This document shows, piece after piece, positions 46,901 through 56,163 of a DNA stretch of 64,000 nt (the stretch's first letter is position 1; every line of letters starts with the position of its first letter). The stretch is from Asterias rubens (lineage: Eukaryota > Echinodermata > Asteroidea > Forcipulatida > Asteriidae). The DNA lies in the NCBI RefSeq assembly GCF_902459465.1, contig NC_047081.1, forward strand, positions 2,170,001 through 2,234,000, written 5' to 3'. The position numbers and the translations under genes were made by a program. Below the pieces are notes generated by a model that saw only the letters and a program-made list of their open reading frames with translations, was not told the origin of the DNA and did not search any database.

Positions 46901-49900
46901 CATTGATACAGTTACTTCAAAATGAAAAGTTTCTCATAATGCATTACACTATCCTAAGCTGATGTGCTTCTTATCAAGTTTGTATTGCCATTAAAGTTTC
47001 AGAGTCATTATCAATCGTATACAGACACAGGCCTGATGCCTCACGGAGGCAACAAGGGCGATTGCCCCCGTGCCCCCAGGTCATTGCCTTGGTGCCCTTT
47101 ATATGCTCCAGTGGAAATTACCAAGTTTGTATTGCCATTAAAGTTTCAGAGTCATTATCAATCGTATACAGACACAGGCCTGATGCCTCACGGAGGCAAT
47201 AAAGGCGACCGCTCCGTGCCCCCTTGGTCATTGCCTTGGTGCCCTTTATATGCTCCAGTGGAAATTACCAAGTTTGTATTGCCATTAAAGTTTCAGAGTC
47301 ATTATCAATCGTATACAGACACAGGCCTGATGCCTCACGGAGGCAATAAAGGCGACCGCTCCGTGCCCCCTTGGTCATTGCCTTGGTGCCCTTTATATGC
47401 TCCAGTGGAAATTACCAAGTTTGTATTGCCATTAAAGTTTCAGAGTCATTATCAATCGTATGCAGACACAGGCCTGATGCCTCACGGAGGCAATAAAGGC
47501 GACCGCTCCGTGCCCCCTTGGTCATTGCCTTGGTGCCCTTTATATGCTCCAGTGGAAATTACCAAGTTTGTATTGCCATTAAAGTTTCAGAGTCATTATC
47601 AATCGTATACAGACACAGGCCTGATGCCTCACGGAGGCAATAAAGGCGACCGCTCCGTGCCCCCTTGGTCATTGCCTTGGTGCCCTTTATATGCTCCAGT
47701 GGAAATTACCAAGTTTGTATTGCCATTAAAGTTTCAGAGTCATTATCAATCGTATACAGACACAGGCCTGATGTCTCACGGAGGCAACAAAGGCGATTGC
47801 CCCCAGGTCATTGCCTTGGTGCCCTTTATATGCTCCAGTGGAAATTAGCAATTTCCTTGAAGGTGCCCCAACCAAGGAGAAAACGCCTTGGTGCCTTGGC
47901 CCTTTAAAACATGAAGCATCAGGGCTGCATGTACTTCCTCAGAGGGTGCCCTTATCCAAGGAGAAAATGCCGTGGTGCCCTTACCCTTTCAAACACAAAC
48001 CATACAGGCCTGCAGACACTTAAAACCTCTTCGTAAGCTTTTGATTGTGATGAACATTCACGTCCAAAAACCAAATCGAGCGATCAGACTCAATTTGACA
48101 TTCCACAAACACTACTCTGTCTTCCCTCGGTGAAGTTCATCGCCAAGAAAAGGTCTGCATGGGATGCTATCTCTGCTGAGTTTCCCAAGCAGTCCTGGGA
48201 AATGATTTACGAGCAGCCCTGATTGTGGACATGCCCAATGAGCTTGTGATTTACGACCAGTCATGTTCTGGACATGCTTAACAGACTTGATGTATGGATT
48301 GCATAACCAATGAACCCAGCAATTGCAGATCAAAAACCTTTTCTGATCTTAAGTTTTAACAGCATATCAACAAAATGGACGTACTTGTATTAAAGTTTAC
48401 TGTATGTGACAAGAGCGATCATCAAACACTCATTATTAAAGGCGCTATACACCTTTGGTTATTTTCAAAGACCAGAACTCTCACTCGGTGTTCCCCATCA
48501 GATGCATAAAATAACAAATTTGTGAAAGTTTTTAATCAATCGGTCATCGAAGTTGAAGTGACAGAAAAATACCCTTTTTGAACAAATTTGTGTGGTTTCA
48601 GATGCCTAATAGAAGACTTCTGAAATCTTTTAATATTTTAGTGAGAAATTACCTCTTTCTCGAAAACTACGTTACTTCAGAAGGAGCCATTTCTCACAAT
48701 GTTTTATAATATCAACAGCTCTCCATTGCTCATTACAAAGTAGGTTTGTTTGCAAACAATTTTTAAATAAATAAAGCATAATTATTTTGAGTTTATCAAT
48801 AGTGTCCATGAAAGTGCCTTTAGGGAACGTTACAAAGAGGACCTGCTTGCAAAGAACACAAATTAAAATTATGATTCTCATATCTGCTTTTGAATGTTTT
48901 TTTTTCTTTTCAGTTCTTGGTTTTCAGTTTTTAGTGAGATGTTATGCCCGGCTTTGTTGTTCTAAGTTCCCTGTGTAAGGGAATAGACTTCTTTTGATTT
49001 AGGAAACAGGAGACACACTATTCCCCTGACCTTGACCAGCGAACGTAACCAATCAGTGATTTTACAACAAAGTGATTTCTTACACATATTTCTCATTGTA
49101 ATATTCTTGCATTCTCCAATTGCAGAAAAACAAGCAATCCCCTCTCGCAAACCAAAGAAGGATCCAACACATCAACATAAATTGGCGGTAAACACTCCAC
49201 TCGATCTAAAAATAAACCCTACATCATTGTTTAATACATCCCTCGTCAAAGATGTATTAATGGCTGTATGAAGTTGTCTTTGAGAAGCCAAACAAGAGAT
49301 GGACTTTGTATGGATGAGACTTCCTCCACGAAGTAAAAATTTGTCTCTTTTCTTTCGGTAAGAAATGAGCTGACAACAACCAATACAGCACATTATCTTG
49401 TTAAACAAAAACACATTTAGCAACGTGGCTAAAAATAGAGGAGGTTTTTCAGGCACTTTACAATCGCATCCTGAGTTGTTTTTGTGAAAGAGCTTGTGGG
49501 GCGATTTTGGTCAGGTATGAGTCGTCCCTATCCTGTTTCTACCGGGCCAGGTCGAGCCTACTGCTCATTCAGTTGTTGTAATGTAAGACGCCCACACAGG
49601 ATTAGAGGAACCCAAGCGCCTTGTCAGTATTTCTAAAAAGAGGAATTGAACTAAATATGAAAGCCATCCAGGTAATTCTTAAGAGTCGGAGGGGGCAATC
49701 CATAAGAGAGATAAGTTTTGAGAGACCAAACATTTCCCCTCTAAAAGGAACTTCCGAAGCTATAAAAATGAAGAAGAGTTGTTCAAGTATACCGTGTTTG
49801 ATTTCTCTCCGATTGTTCACGGGAAAAGATCTCATTTTTTTGGCACAAAATGGTTATCCAAAGGCAGCCCTAGACAAAGAGGTGTTTTAAACATTCAGAC

Positions 49901-52900
49901 TTGAAAATGAGCTTTTGCAATTTGACTTGTGGCTAAGACTGGCTTTTCGACTGTCTGGAAATAAAGTTTCAACAACAAAGAAATTTGAATCCTTGTAATG
50001 GAAACATGCAACCTAACAAAGAAAATTTTATTTCAATGGAGGGTCACAAAATTCATTTATTGAATATAATTTCCCTTTTTCGTTGAATATTTTGGGTTCC
50101 ACAACCTAGCCAAAATTGTCAAGCAATATTTCCTGCTAAAGCAGCTCTATGAAACTGGGCCCTGATAGGAGAAGTTAATGTTGGGGTGTGGTGGGGGAAG
50201 GGGGGGGGGGGGGTAGTGCCGAGTGGATTTCCATGGTTAGTTTTTAACTGTAAATAAAACAGCAGATTGGCTTCCATAACATGACAATTCGGGAGACAAC
50301 TAATCATCATAAATATTATAAGACAATGTTTTTTGGCAAGTTCGTCTCAGTGCCACAAAAAGTGCAATGTTAAATGTCAAAGCATCACTTGAAAGGGAAA
50401 AAATCAAAGCAATAAATAAATAATCAGCATAGATGGTTTGTCTTGGCCACCACCGTAATAATTGGCTCTTGCTACACGGACGTAATGAGCCGCAAAGTGT
50501 CTGGAGAAATGAGAGATGGAAAACATCTTGGATGATTCTCAAGAATTGGGGACGAGGGGAAGAGAGGTGAGGCCAACGTGGGTGGTTAAGACACAGTCAG
50601 GAGGTTGGGGACCTGAGATTTATGCGGGGCAAAGACGCTAGAGAGTCTAGTTGTTTTGTTGTTGTTTGTGTTAAAGGCACTGGATACCATTGGTAATTGC
50701 TCAAAATAATTGGTAGCATAAAAACTTGCTTGTTAGCGATCAATGAAGAGATAGTTGATAGTATAAAACATTGTGAACAACGGCTCCCTCTGAAGTAATA
50801 TCCTTTTTGAGAAAGAAGTTATTTCTCCCTAAAATATTTGAATTTGATTTTGAGTTCTCAGATTTTGCTTTTTGAGGTCTCGAATTCAAGCAACTGAAAG
50901 CACACAACCTAGTGTGACAAGGTTAGCTTTTCTTCCATTATTATCTGGCAACTTCGACAACTAATTGAGTTTTAATTTTCACAGGTTTGTTATTTTGTGC
51001 ATAATACACCAAGTGAGAAGACCGAAGGTGTCCAGTGTCTTTAAACTACTGTATAAGGAATCATGCTTCCTTGTGTAGTGATTTCAGATTCATTCGCAAT
51101 GAAGTCTTTTGTTGTGCAGAAGAAATTGTTATTAATTAAATTTTACCATGATGTCTGTAAGAAAATCTGTTTAATTGTTTTCTGATTGGAAATGTTAACT
51201 TTGGTACAAGGAAACCTGCCTTATTGTGTAGTGATTTCAGATTCATATACAAGGGAGAGGACGTTTCTTTTGTTGTGCAGAAGAAATGTAAATTATAAAA
51301 TAAATTTCTTCACCACGATGTTTATGTATAAATATCTGTTTAATTAATTAATTAGTTCTTCTTTGTACTAATGGATTAATTTGTATAATCATAGAAACAA
51401 TATTACTTTCTTAAAATCAATGTGTAACTATTACTGACTTTTGTTTTGTAATTACTAACATTTCTCATTTTTTTATCTATTCTTTAAAGGCAGTGGACAC
51501 TATTGGTAATTATAACTCAAAATAATTTAAACCTAATTGATTACGAGTAGTGGGGAGAGGTTGATATTATAAAACATTGTGAGAAACGGCTCCCTCTGAA
51601 GTGACATAGTTTTCGAGAAAGAAGTAGTTTTCCACGATTTTGATTTCAAGACCTCAGATTTAGAATTTGAGGTCGCGAAATCAACCATCTAAAAGCACAC
51701 AACTTCATATGACATGAGTGTTTTTTTCCTCATTATTATCACGCAGTTTGGAAGACCAATTGAGCTCAAATTTTCAAAGGTTTGTTATTTTATGCATATG
51801 TTGAGATACACCACGTGAAAAGACATTGGTGTGCAGTGTCTTTAAGGGAATGGGAGGTGCAGAATTGTTAACTATATCTACAATGAAGTGAATACCATCT
51901 GTTTATTGTCTTTTCATTGTAAAAATGATTATTATTGTTTACTCTTAAAAACAAAAACGATGTATTTCTTTATCTTTGGAATTACATTTAGTCTTGATTA
52001 TTATATATTTTATAAATATCATTATCATAAGTTCAAGTTGTTGTATTTTTTCCTCAATATGGGGGGGGGGGGTGAGTTGTGAATAATTGTTTAAGGAAAG
52101 CAAGAAGACTCTTCTTGTTGTCATGGTTTCAAAGTGTCCCCTGAGATGATTTTTCAGTCAATTCAAATTTTTCATTAATCAAAAAATCTACACTGCGGAA
52201 TGAATAAATATAAAAACATAAAACTTAATTAAATAAAAGGACGGAAATAAACTGTTATCGCAAACTTTTTTAAATTTTTTATTACGAACCCGAACCATTC
52301 ATTGTCGCCTTTGTTTGGAAAATCTTAAACACCATTTTAAAGTATTTGGTTTCCATTTTTTTGTTTTTTTTTGGTATAATTCCGTCTTAGGGTCAGTGGG
52401 ACCCGGGACTTAATTTCAAGGCCAATGATGGATCTAACGATCCCGAGGGTTTTCTGTCAAACATTTGAGAATGGTTCACCGGCGTAGACGAACAATGGTT
52501 TCACGCAGTCGGGTCTCAACGGGACGGTAAACTTAATTAACACCCGCGCACACTTTGGGTCTTATTGTACGCCTTCTCTAATCACCCCTGTGTTTATTTA
52601 CTCATCCGTGTCTACCACAAGCCTCATTCACACAATATCGTGACTCATCAAATTCACCAGTTCAAATATTTTCCCAAGCTTTTTTTCTTTCTGTTTTCAG
52701 ACGACTAATTTCGGGGTTGGGAGAATGGTAGTCCACGATCATTAGGATTGGCGGATTAGCTATCCCCGCCCGGCTTCCTGCCCACCTCCCTAAGACAAGC
52801 TTCACCTAATAGTGACTTCAAACTAGAGTAAAGCACCGCCCCCCTTGTTGAACATCAAAAGCCAGAACAAAAAGAAACTCGGGACGAGTGTCAAATTACC

Positions 52901-55064
52901 AGATGAGTCTACCCCGGGAGTCAGCGATGGCCTACCCCCCATCATATGGAACCTCCATTGTTATGGAAGCTCGTGAAATGTAATACGGCTTTTGCAAGCT
53001 CGACTCTATCATGTACGGTTCCACTGTGTGCGAACACTTAGAAACGCGTATCACTTTTCGCCGTGCTCAATGGCTAATTGAACCACGGCGTTGGAGGGTC
53101 CATTGTTCGCCCCGTCAAAGCGGACGTGGATAAAATGGGTAATCAGATCTGCTCCAACAAATACCGCTAGAAATGGACACTGTTTTCAATTAAACATCAA
53201 GTGACAGTAATCCTGGCACGCTTTTTTGAGGTGACTGTTTCTCCTCTTTCTTTGAAGAGAGAGAGAGAGAGAAAAAACTGAGTGAAAAGATAAATAGAGC
53301 GTCTCTTACTTATCGTAAAGAAAAGGACTTCCATATTATACCCCTTATTCATCAATATTCTGAGGGCTGTAAATAGGCAAGGGAGAAATCAGAGCCAACA
53401 ATGGACTTTACAAAACACTCCTCGTGAAGAGTTGCTTTCTTAAGCCACGACCTTCATGTTCCTCAACCATTTCATCAACTCAAATGAAAATGTCTGTAAA
53501 CAGTAATAACACACGAGTTCGGAGGTACACATTCTCTTCTTATAAGGAGTGTAAATATGGAATGTTGTGATGGGGGAATACTGGAGCGTTTTTTTTTTTC
53601 TTCTCAATATTAAATGACACAATGGTTTTATTATATCTTCAAAGTGTTTCAAACAGTAATTTGTGCTATAATTAGACGGTAATAATACACACACAGTCAG
53701 ATACAACTGTCATATTATGTCAGTTATAGAAGTGCCAAGTAAAATAAACAGTTTTTATTTCAACAATGTTTTTTCAAAGTCTGTTTATTCCACGAAGGTA
53801 AGCATACAGGGGTCATTCACAAAGAGTTAGGACTAGTCCTAACTTAGGAATAGTAACTTAGGACTAGTCTTGGATAGTCCTAAGTGAAACCTACCCCTCG
53901 ACACCTCAAATGGATTTTTCAAAGATCGGTATTCTAACTTGGTGTATCCCAACATATATATGCCTACAAATTTGTGCACATGTTGGCTCAATTGGTGATC
54001 AGAGTTGCAAGAGAATAATGAAAGAAAATACAAATGTGTGTACTTTCAGATCCCAAGAAGGGCTTCAGGCCTGGAGTCTTTTAATATTGGAATGAGAATT
54101 TACTTCTTTCTAAAAACTATGTTACTTTAGAGGGAGCCGCTTCTCCCAATGTTTTATACTTTATCAACATTGCTCGCTACCAAGTAAGTTTTTAATCTGA
54201 CAATTATTTTTAGTAATTACCAGTAGTATCCAGTGCCTTTAAAGTAGGCCAACCCATTCATTTTTTTTTATATATCCCGGGGGATAATGGTTTATTCACA
54301 ACGTTTCACAAAACAAGTACATCAGATCATCAAAACAAACATCAGTATAAATGAAAGCAAGACACAGCGAACCCATTCATACTTACATGCATTTCGGACG
54401 TAACCTGGTCTGGATTCATGTGGTACTTCATTCACATAAGCAACACACTGGCAGTTGTAGTCATCCCCACCGAAATACTGCTCCACATCTTCCTTCGTAA
54501 TCGCTGAATGAACAAAGGAAAGTCCAGGATTAAGCACTTAAGTAATGAGTGAACAGCCACTAAATGTTCTTAATCGCAAGACAATATTGTTAGTTCCTTA
54601 TTCAGGCATGTTTGTTTCTATATGAACAAATTACCTAGTTCCTAATTCACCTTTTGCACCGACTTCTAATTGTTAGCTGAAACATAATAGCAAATAGCTG
54701 AAAAGACATAAGGAACTAAGGATGGATTACTGCAAAAATATGTCAATACTTCTACTTATATCAGTTTTTATTGCCAATAATTGTAGAAGCGTTTACTTAC
54801 GAGTTAAAAAAAAAATAAAAAATATGAGAAACTACTCACAAATGCTTATGTCCATGAGTTGTTCTTCCACATCATCGAACGTCTCGTGATGTTCCAGTCG
54901 ACTGGTATCCATCCAGACCCCATTACATTTGAAGTAAAGCTGGTCCACTGGCCGCGCCTTGCAGGACAGGGTTACCGGTCGATTCTTAATGATGTAGGCA
55001 TCTTCAGGTTCCGTGTAAAATGTTGGAAGAATGGCGGTGGGTAATTCAGTGACTGGTAAAGTGT
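31791..55064 (-). CDS. unc5: UNC5-type netrin receptor (14 exons; first exon not found)
   Basis: A transmembrane guidance and dependence receptor for netrins. The exons, 5' to 3', are 54840-55064, 54387-54503, 45057-45335, 42507-42674, 39510-39683, 38904-39011, 38347-38493, 37182-37829, 36334-36599, 35139-35375, 33714-33860, 32931-33101, 32176-32372 and 31791-31962. Every junction is GT-AG and phase-consistent, giving about 1017 residues. Domain order is Ig, Ig, TSP1, TSP1, TM, cytoplasmic linker, ZU5, UPA, death domain, the full UNC5 architecture. Diagnostic blocks are FEQEPLGK at Ig2, GGWTPWSQW and DPAPNNGG in the TSP1 repeats, GGRLVIPDAG entering ZU5, and SRGNDWRMLASKL in the death domain. 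The visible part is longer than a whole vertebrate UNC5 (about 930-950), mainly through a 648-nt cytoplasmic exon. The signal-peptide exon is missing from the model. Confidence 0.95.
32176..32372 (-). CDS. unc5: unc5 exon 14: death domain start
   Basis: Reads MSCDHGHSEPDVANCSSGYG, then RPFRAQLCTLLDPPRSRGND and WRMLASKLGVD. Phase 0 in, phase 2 out. Confidence 0.94.
32931..33101 (-). CDS. unc5: unc5 exon 13: UPA
   Basis: 57 codons: EIPFYHIWSGASNTLHCAFT, LARVDPAINIVRCRIEV. The IPFxHIWSG block is diagnostic for UNC5. Confidence 0.95.
33256..33616 (-). mobile_element. MITE, family A (one terminus lost)
   Basis: Central hairpin GAGACCTCAAGTTTAGAA / TTTGAGGTCTC present; right end CAATAGTGTCCAGTGTCTTTAA, left terminus truncated. 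In unc5 intron. Confidence 0.85.
33714..33860 (-). CDS. unc5: unc5 exon 12: UPA
   Basis: 49 codons: EQRLGGRLLHRPKQLYFTDT, GHNLILSIEDVMPGWQSKV. Acceptor ends AATCAACAG. Confidence 0.93.
34299..34562 (+). mobile_element. tRNA-derived SINE, type 1
   Basis: A box TGGTCAAGTGGTTAGACTGC, B box GGGTTCGAATCCC (34347-34360), then a non-tRNA body ending CCCTTGATTGGAAGATCATA. Inverted copy at 10060. Confidence 0.82.
34718..35079 (-). mobile_element. tRNA-derived SINE, type 2 (reverse)
   Basis: On the minus strand: GTGTCATGGCCGTGTGGTTA, GGGTTCGAATCCCAGTCGTG, a ~280-bp body and a TATATAAATCG tail ending in (ATT)n. A plus-strand copy lies at 46608. Confidence 0.85.
35139..35375 (-). CDS. unc5: unc5 exon 11: ZU5 end and UPA start
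   Basis: 79 codons, phase 0 both sides: TDQLSWFAFVGESLPSQAAS, KVLKIAAFGPIL, YCVKVYVMEDTPDTLE. Confidence 0.95.
35402..35781 (+). mobile_element. Full-length MITE, family A
   Basis: TTAA ends; termini AAAGACACTGGACACTATTG and CAATAGTGTCCATCCTTT; hairpin GAGACCTCAAATTC / CTTGAGGTCTT. Confidence 0.9.
35782..35860 (+). repeat. SINE type 3 fragment
   Basis: GGTCGATGGTTCGACTCGCAC followed by GAGTAACATGCATG resembles the B-box region of the 3440 element; directly abuts the family A MITE. Confidence 0.4.
36334..36599 (-). CDS. unc5: unc5 exon 10: ZU5
   Basis: Reads ISMFIPEGALPKGHSEDLYI, then QTILSPVIICGPPGLTFAKP and GEKAWE, matching the ZU5 core. Donor GTGAGG. Confidence 0.95.
36630..36677. repeat. 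13-bp tandem repeat
   Basis: CCCTGTGTTATTG repeated three times, then a diverged fourth copy. Confidence 0.85.
37182..37829 (-). CDS. unc5: unc5 exon 9: long cytoplasmic linker
   Basis: 215 codons from ECNLAMLAVQPDITQSSAPL to SHRGGRLVIPDAG. VQPDIT recalls the QPDLT motif of vertebrate UNC5. The middle is Ser/Pro/His/Asn-rich and shows no domain I recognise; GGRLVIPDAG starts ZU5. Confidence 0.9.
38101..38226. mobile_element. Foldback MITE, family D
   Basis: Ends GGGGTTGATTTCACAAAGAG and TTTGTGAAATCGACCCC. It lies between unc5 exons 8 and 9. Confidence 0.8.
38347..38493 (-). CDS. unc5: unc5 exon 8: transmembrane segment
   Basis: Reads KDGYEDQIPLYIG, then the hydrophobic run VALAALVFLLVFVFMIVCIA and stop-transfer RRKRQ. 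Donor GTAGTG. Confidence 0.93.
38729..38872. repeat. ~21-bp minisatellite, TGACTTGAGTC units
   Basis: At least six imperfect units of ACTGACTTGAGTCTAAGTC; in the unc5 intron between exons 7 and 8. Confidence 0.8.
38904..39011 (-). CDS. unc5: unc5 exon 7: extracellular linker
   Basis: A short low-complexity exon, APDVTTSAPPPPPVVAAGTN to NEEDPK, between TSP1 and TM. Both junction phases fit. Confidence 0.85.
39045..39395 (-). mobile_element. SINE-like element, type 2 related
   Basis: Reverse-oriented; AATAATATAATAAT tail, CAGCGCAATTCTAC, a long body, then CACAAGTGCCACGGCTGGGG and ACTCGAATC at its head. Confidence 0.65.
39510..39683 (-). CDS. unc5: unc5 exon 6: TSP1 repeat 2
   Basis: Reads NGEWGRWTDWSTCSNACKH, then SRYCDDPAPNNGGQDC and RNCTGGRCPNPNP. 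The NCT is a potential glycosylation site. Confidence 0.95.
40020..40406 (-). mobile_element. Full-length MITE, family A
   Basis: TTAA ends; hairpin GAGACCTCAGTTGTAGAACT / TAAGGTCTCGG; termini AAAGGCAGTGGACACTTTTG and ATAGTGTCCAGTGTCTTT. Confidence 0.9.
40771..41025 (+). mobile_element. Internally deleted MITE, family A
   Basis: Both TTAA ends present, about 255 bp; the hairpin region is missing. Confidence 0.8.
41904..42290 (-). mobile_element. Full-length MITE, family A
   Basis: TTAA ends; termini AAAGGCAGTGGACACTATCG and AATAGTGTCCACTGCCTTT. Confidence 0.9.
42507..42674 (-). CDS. unc5: unc5 exon 5: TSP1 repeat 1
   Basis: Reads HGGWTPWSQWTECDVTCGTG, then RACTNPSPKNGG and VPCTEDCL. WxxWxxW and six cysteines are present. 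Confidence 0.95.
42733..42888 (-). mobile_element. tRNA-related SINE, type 3 (reverse)
   Basis: Minus strand carries GGTCGTGGGTGCGAATCCC-type B box and the tail AGTACTGAGTATACAGTGC. Immediately beside unc5 exon 5. Confidence 0.65.
43549..43589 (+). repeat. Fragment of MITE family B
   Basis: AAAAGGAACACGTTGCCTTGG and GACGAGTTGGT only; joined directly to the LINE remnant. Confidence 0.6.
43590..43727 (+). pseudogene. C-terminal remnant of a LINE-type retrotransposon protein
   Basis: 46 codons, NIMEWTGLTLNDSLRKSEDR, KGWRKLTDKSSRGAPTVRRL and WDRRR before TGA, match the typical C-terminal tail of a non-LTR reverse transcriptase ORF (W-TG-x...DR-x-WR). No upstream RT domain is present, so it is a truncated insertion in an unc5 intron. 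Confidence 0.6.
45057..45335 (-). CDS. unc5: unc5 exon 4: Ig2
   Basis: Reads LKKLFEQEPLGKQ, LLCRPPSGVPDPEVYWEKD, LRLSDTGNYTCVAENLA and ends AQVLVY. An Ig C2 domain with both cysteines and the conserved D-x-G-x-Y-x-C. Confidence 0.95.
45449..45810. mobile_element. Foldback MITE, family B
   Basis: TTAA at both ends; arms AAAGGAACACGTTGCCTTGG / CAAGACAACGTGTTCCTTT; centre TCAAAAATTTGA flanked by the CCATTTATGGGAG pair. It lies upstream of unc5 exon 4. Confidence 0.9.
46608..46915 (+). mobile_element. tRNA-derived SINE, type 2
   Basis: Head GTGTCATGGCCGAGTGTTTA, B box GGGTTCGAATCCCAGTCGTG, body shared with 34718; lacks the (ATT)n tail. Confidence 0.85.
46976..47848 (+). repeat. 147-bp tandem array, six copies, open in one frame
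   Basis: Six head-to-tail units beginning AAGTTTGTATTGCCATTAAA, each 147 bp, nearly identical. Since 147 is 49 codons, a frame stays open for the whole array (from 46964 to the stop at 47846) and would encode six 49-residue repeats such as KFVLPLKFQSHYQSYTDTGL + MPHGGNKGD. No splice sites, start context or homology support translation; read as satellite-like DNA in an unc5 intron. Confidence 0.92.
47849..48023 (+). repeat. Diverged repeat flank of the 147-bp array
   Basis: Two looser copies of CCAAGGAGAAAATGCCGTGG + TGCCCTT, sharing the CCTTGGTGCCCTTT block with the array. Confidence 0.6.
48436..48823 (+). mobile_element. MITE, family A (diverged)
   Basis: Left TTAA and AAAGGCGCTATACACC terminus; right end AATAGTGTCCATG...TGCCTTTAG has lost TTAA. 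Confidence 0.75.
50138..50163. repeat. Fragment of MITE family C
   Basis: AAGCAGCTCTATGAAACTGG + GCCC end only. Confidence 0.5.
50671..51044 (-). mobile_element. Full-length MITE, family A
   Basis: TTAA ends; termini AAAGGCACTGGATACCATTG and GGTGTCCAGTGTCTTT. Confidence 0.85.
51056..51350. repeat. Two-copy tandem duplication (~150 bp)
   Basis: TTGTGTAGTGATTTCAGATT and TTTTGTTGTGCAGAAGAAAT occur at about 51072/51113 and again at about 51224/51270. Confidence 0.8.
51484..51845 (-). mobile_element. Full-length MITE, family A
   Basis: TTAA ends; hairpin AAGACCTCAGATTTAGAAT / TTGAGGTCGCG; right TIR shortened to GTGTGCAGTGTCTTT. Confidence 0.85.
52100..53450. other. Long repeat-free block in an unc5 intron
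   Basis: About 1.3 kb with balanced composition and none of the listed repeats, between unc5 exons 3 and 4. It contains one TAATCC-type homeodomain site (GGATTA at 52753). No open frame of note. A plausible place for an intronic enhancer, but nothing in the sequence proves it. Confidence 0.3.
53809..53897. mobile_element. Partial foldback, family D
   Basis: GGGGTCATTCACAAAGAGTT, GGACTAGTCCTAACTTAGGA, and a shortened right end. Confidence 0.7.
53898..54242 (+). mobile_element. MITE, family A (diverged), abutting family D
   Basis: Right terminus AGTAGTATCCAGTGCCTTTAA intact; left terminus lost at the junction. 145 bp from unc5 exon 3. Confidence 0.75.
54387..54503 (-). CDS. unc5: unc5 exon 3: second half of Ig1
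   Basis: Reads ITKEDVEQYFGGDDYNCQCV to PGYVRNA, the second Ig1 cysteine region. Donor GTAAGT. Confidence 0.92.
54840..55064 (-). CDS. unc5: unc5 exon 2: first half of Ig1
   Basis: Reads TLPVTELPTAILPTFYTEPE, then NRPVTLSCKARPVDQLYFKC to QLMDISI. It enters in phase 1, so an upstream exon must supply one nucleotide. Acceptor TTCTTTCCAG, donor GTGAGT. Confidence 0.9.
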
Positions 55065-55147
55065 CTGGAAAGAACAAACAAAAGAATGGAAAATGGAAAT
55101 TATTATAATGACTTCTTTAAAATGGGGTCCTTTGGGCTGCAAAAAGC

Positions 55148-55212
55148 AAGAATGGCGGTGGGTGATTCAGCAAATGGTATTAAACAGTGTCTGGAAAGAG
55201 CAAAGAAAGAAT
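55148..55212 (-). pseudogene. Partial duplicate of the start of unc5 exon 2
   Basis: Repeats the acceptor and first ~45 coding nt of exon 2 (GTGTCTGGAAAGA on the plus strand, with AAGAATGGCGGTGGGT), about 122 bp upstream in gene direction. The copy has an in-frame TAA right after the acceptor, so splicing to it would truncate the protein. Confidence 0.75.
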
Positions 55213-56163
55213 TGATTTTTTTTTATTTGACTTCTAAAAGGGGGACTTGCCTTAGGATTGGGCGCTTTGGGCTAGAAAAGGTGTTTTGTCAAGAATGAAT
55301 ATGTAGAGATGTTGAACTAAGAGCAATTACAACAGCTTTGTTCCACGTACTACATTCGTTTGGAACTCTTTGCATGATTTTTCTTAGGAAAATCATACTT
55401 TGGTCTGAAAATACATTAAGGTCATGACCATCCCTTACCCTTGGTTCCCCGCCAAAATTTTATTTTAAGGTTGTCCAATGCAAGAGCTCTTTGCAAATAT
55501 AATTATTGTGTGCCCTTTTGCAGACTAAATTTAGGCCTTTGTATTACATTGAAATATTTAAATGTCCCTTGTATCAATGAAACAATCAGGCATCAAGTTT
55601 TGTTTTCCAGGCCAGTAGTTGAGAGCAAAAAATAAAATAACTGAGTAATGTCTTGGGAACAGAACTGGTTTATTAAACAAAACGGTTGACTGAAAAAGCA
55701 ACTGATGACTTAAACAGCTTCGTTTTTTATCCACTTCCTCCACACTCCGTCAAAACAACAACAGATTGTCGATTTAAAAAAAAACTGCAAGAGGCCCCCC
55801 TAAGTAAAAAACAAACATTTAAGTTAAGCAACATGTAGGAACTGGACCACAAACTCAGCTTATCCATCAACAAAGGTTCTTAAAATGTATTTAATGACAT
55901 TACACACACTGACAGACAGGGGGACTAAATGAGGCATTCAGCCTGTGCACATGAACCCGAGTCCAAGTTCAAACCCACACTGGGTGAATTCTTGCCATCC
56001 TTCCCACCCACATCTGGCCAACTTGGATCTGGGTTGCATTGACGATCATATTAGTTCCAGAGGCGATGGCGATTTCTCTACCACAGACTTGGGAAGACGG
56101 GGAAACCATCTGGTATAAAATTACTTTCAATTCAATCCAGGTTCGGAGTGGAACTTGAAGCAT

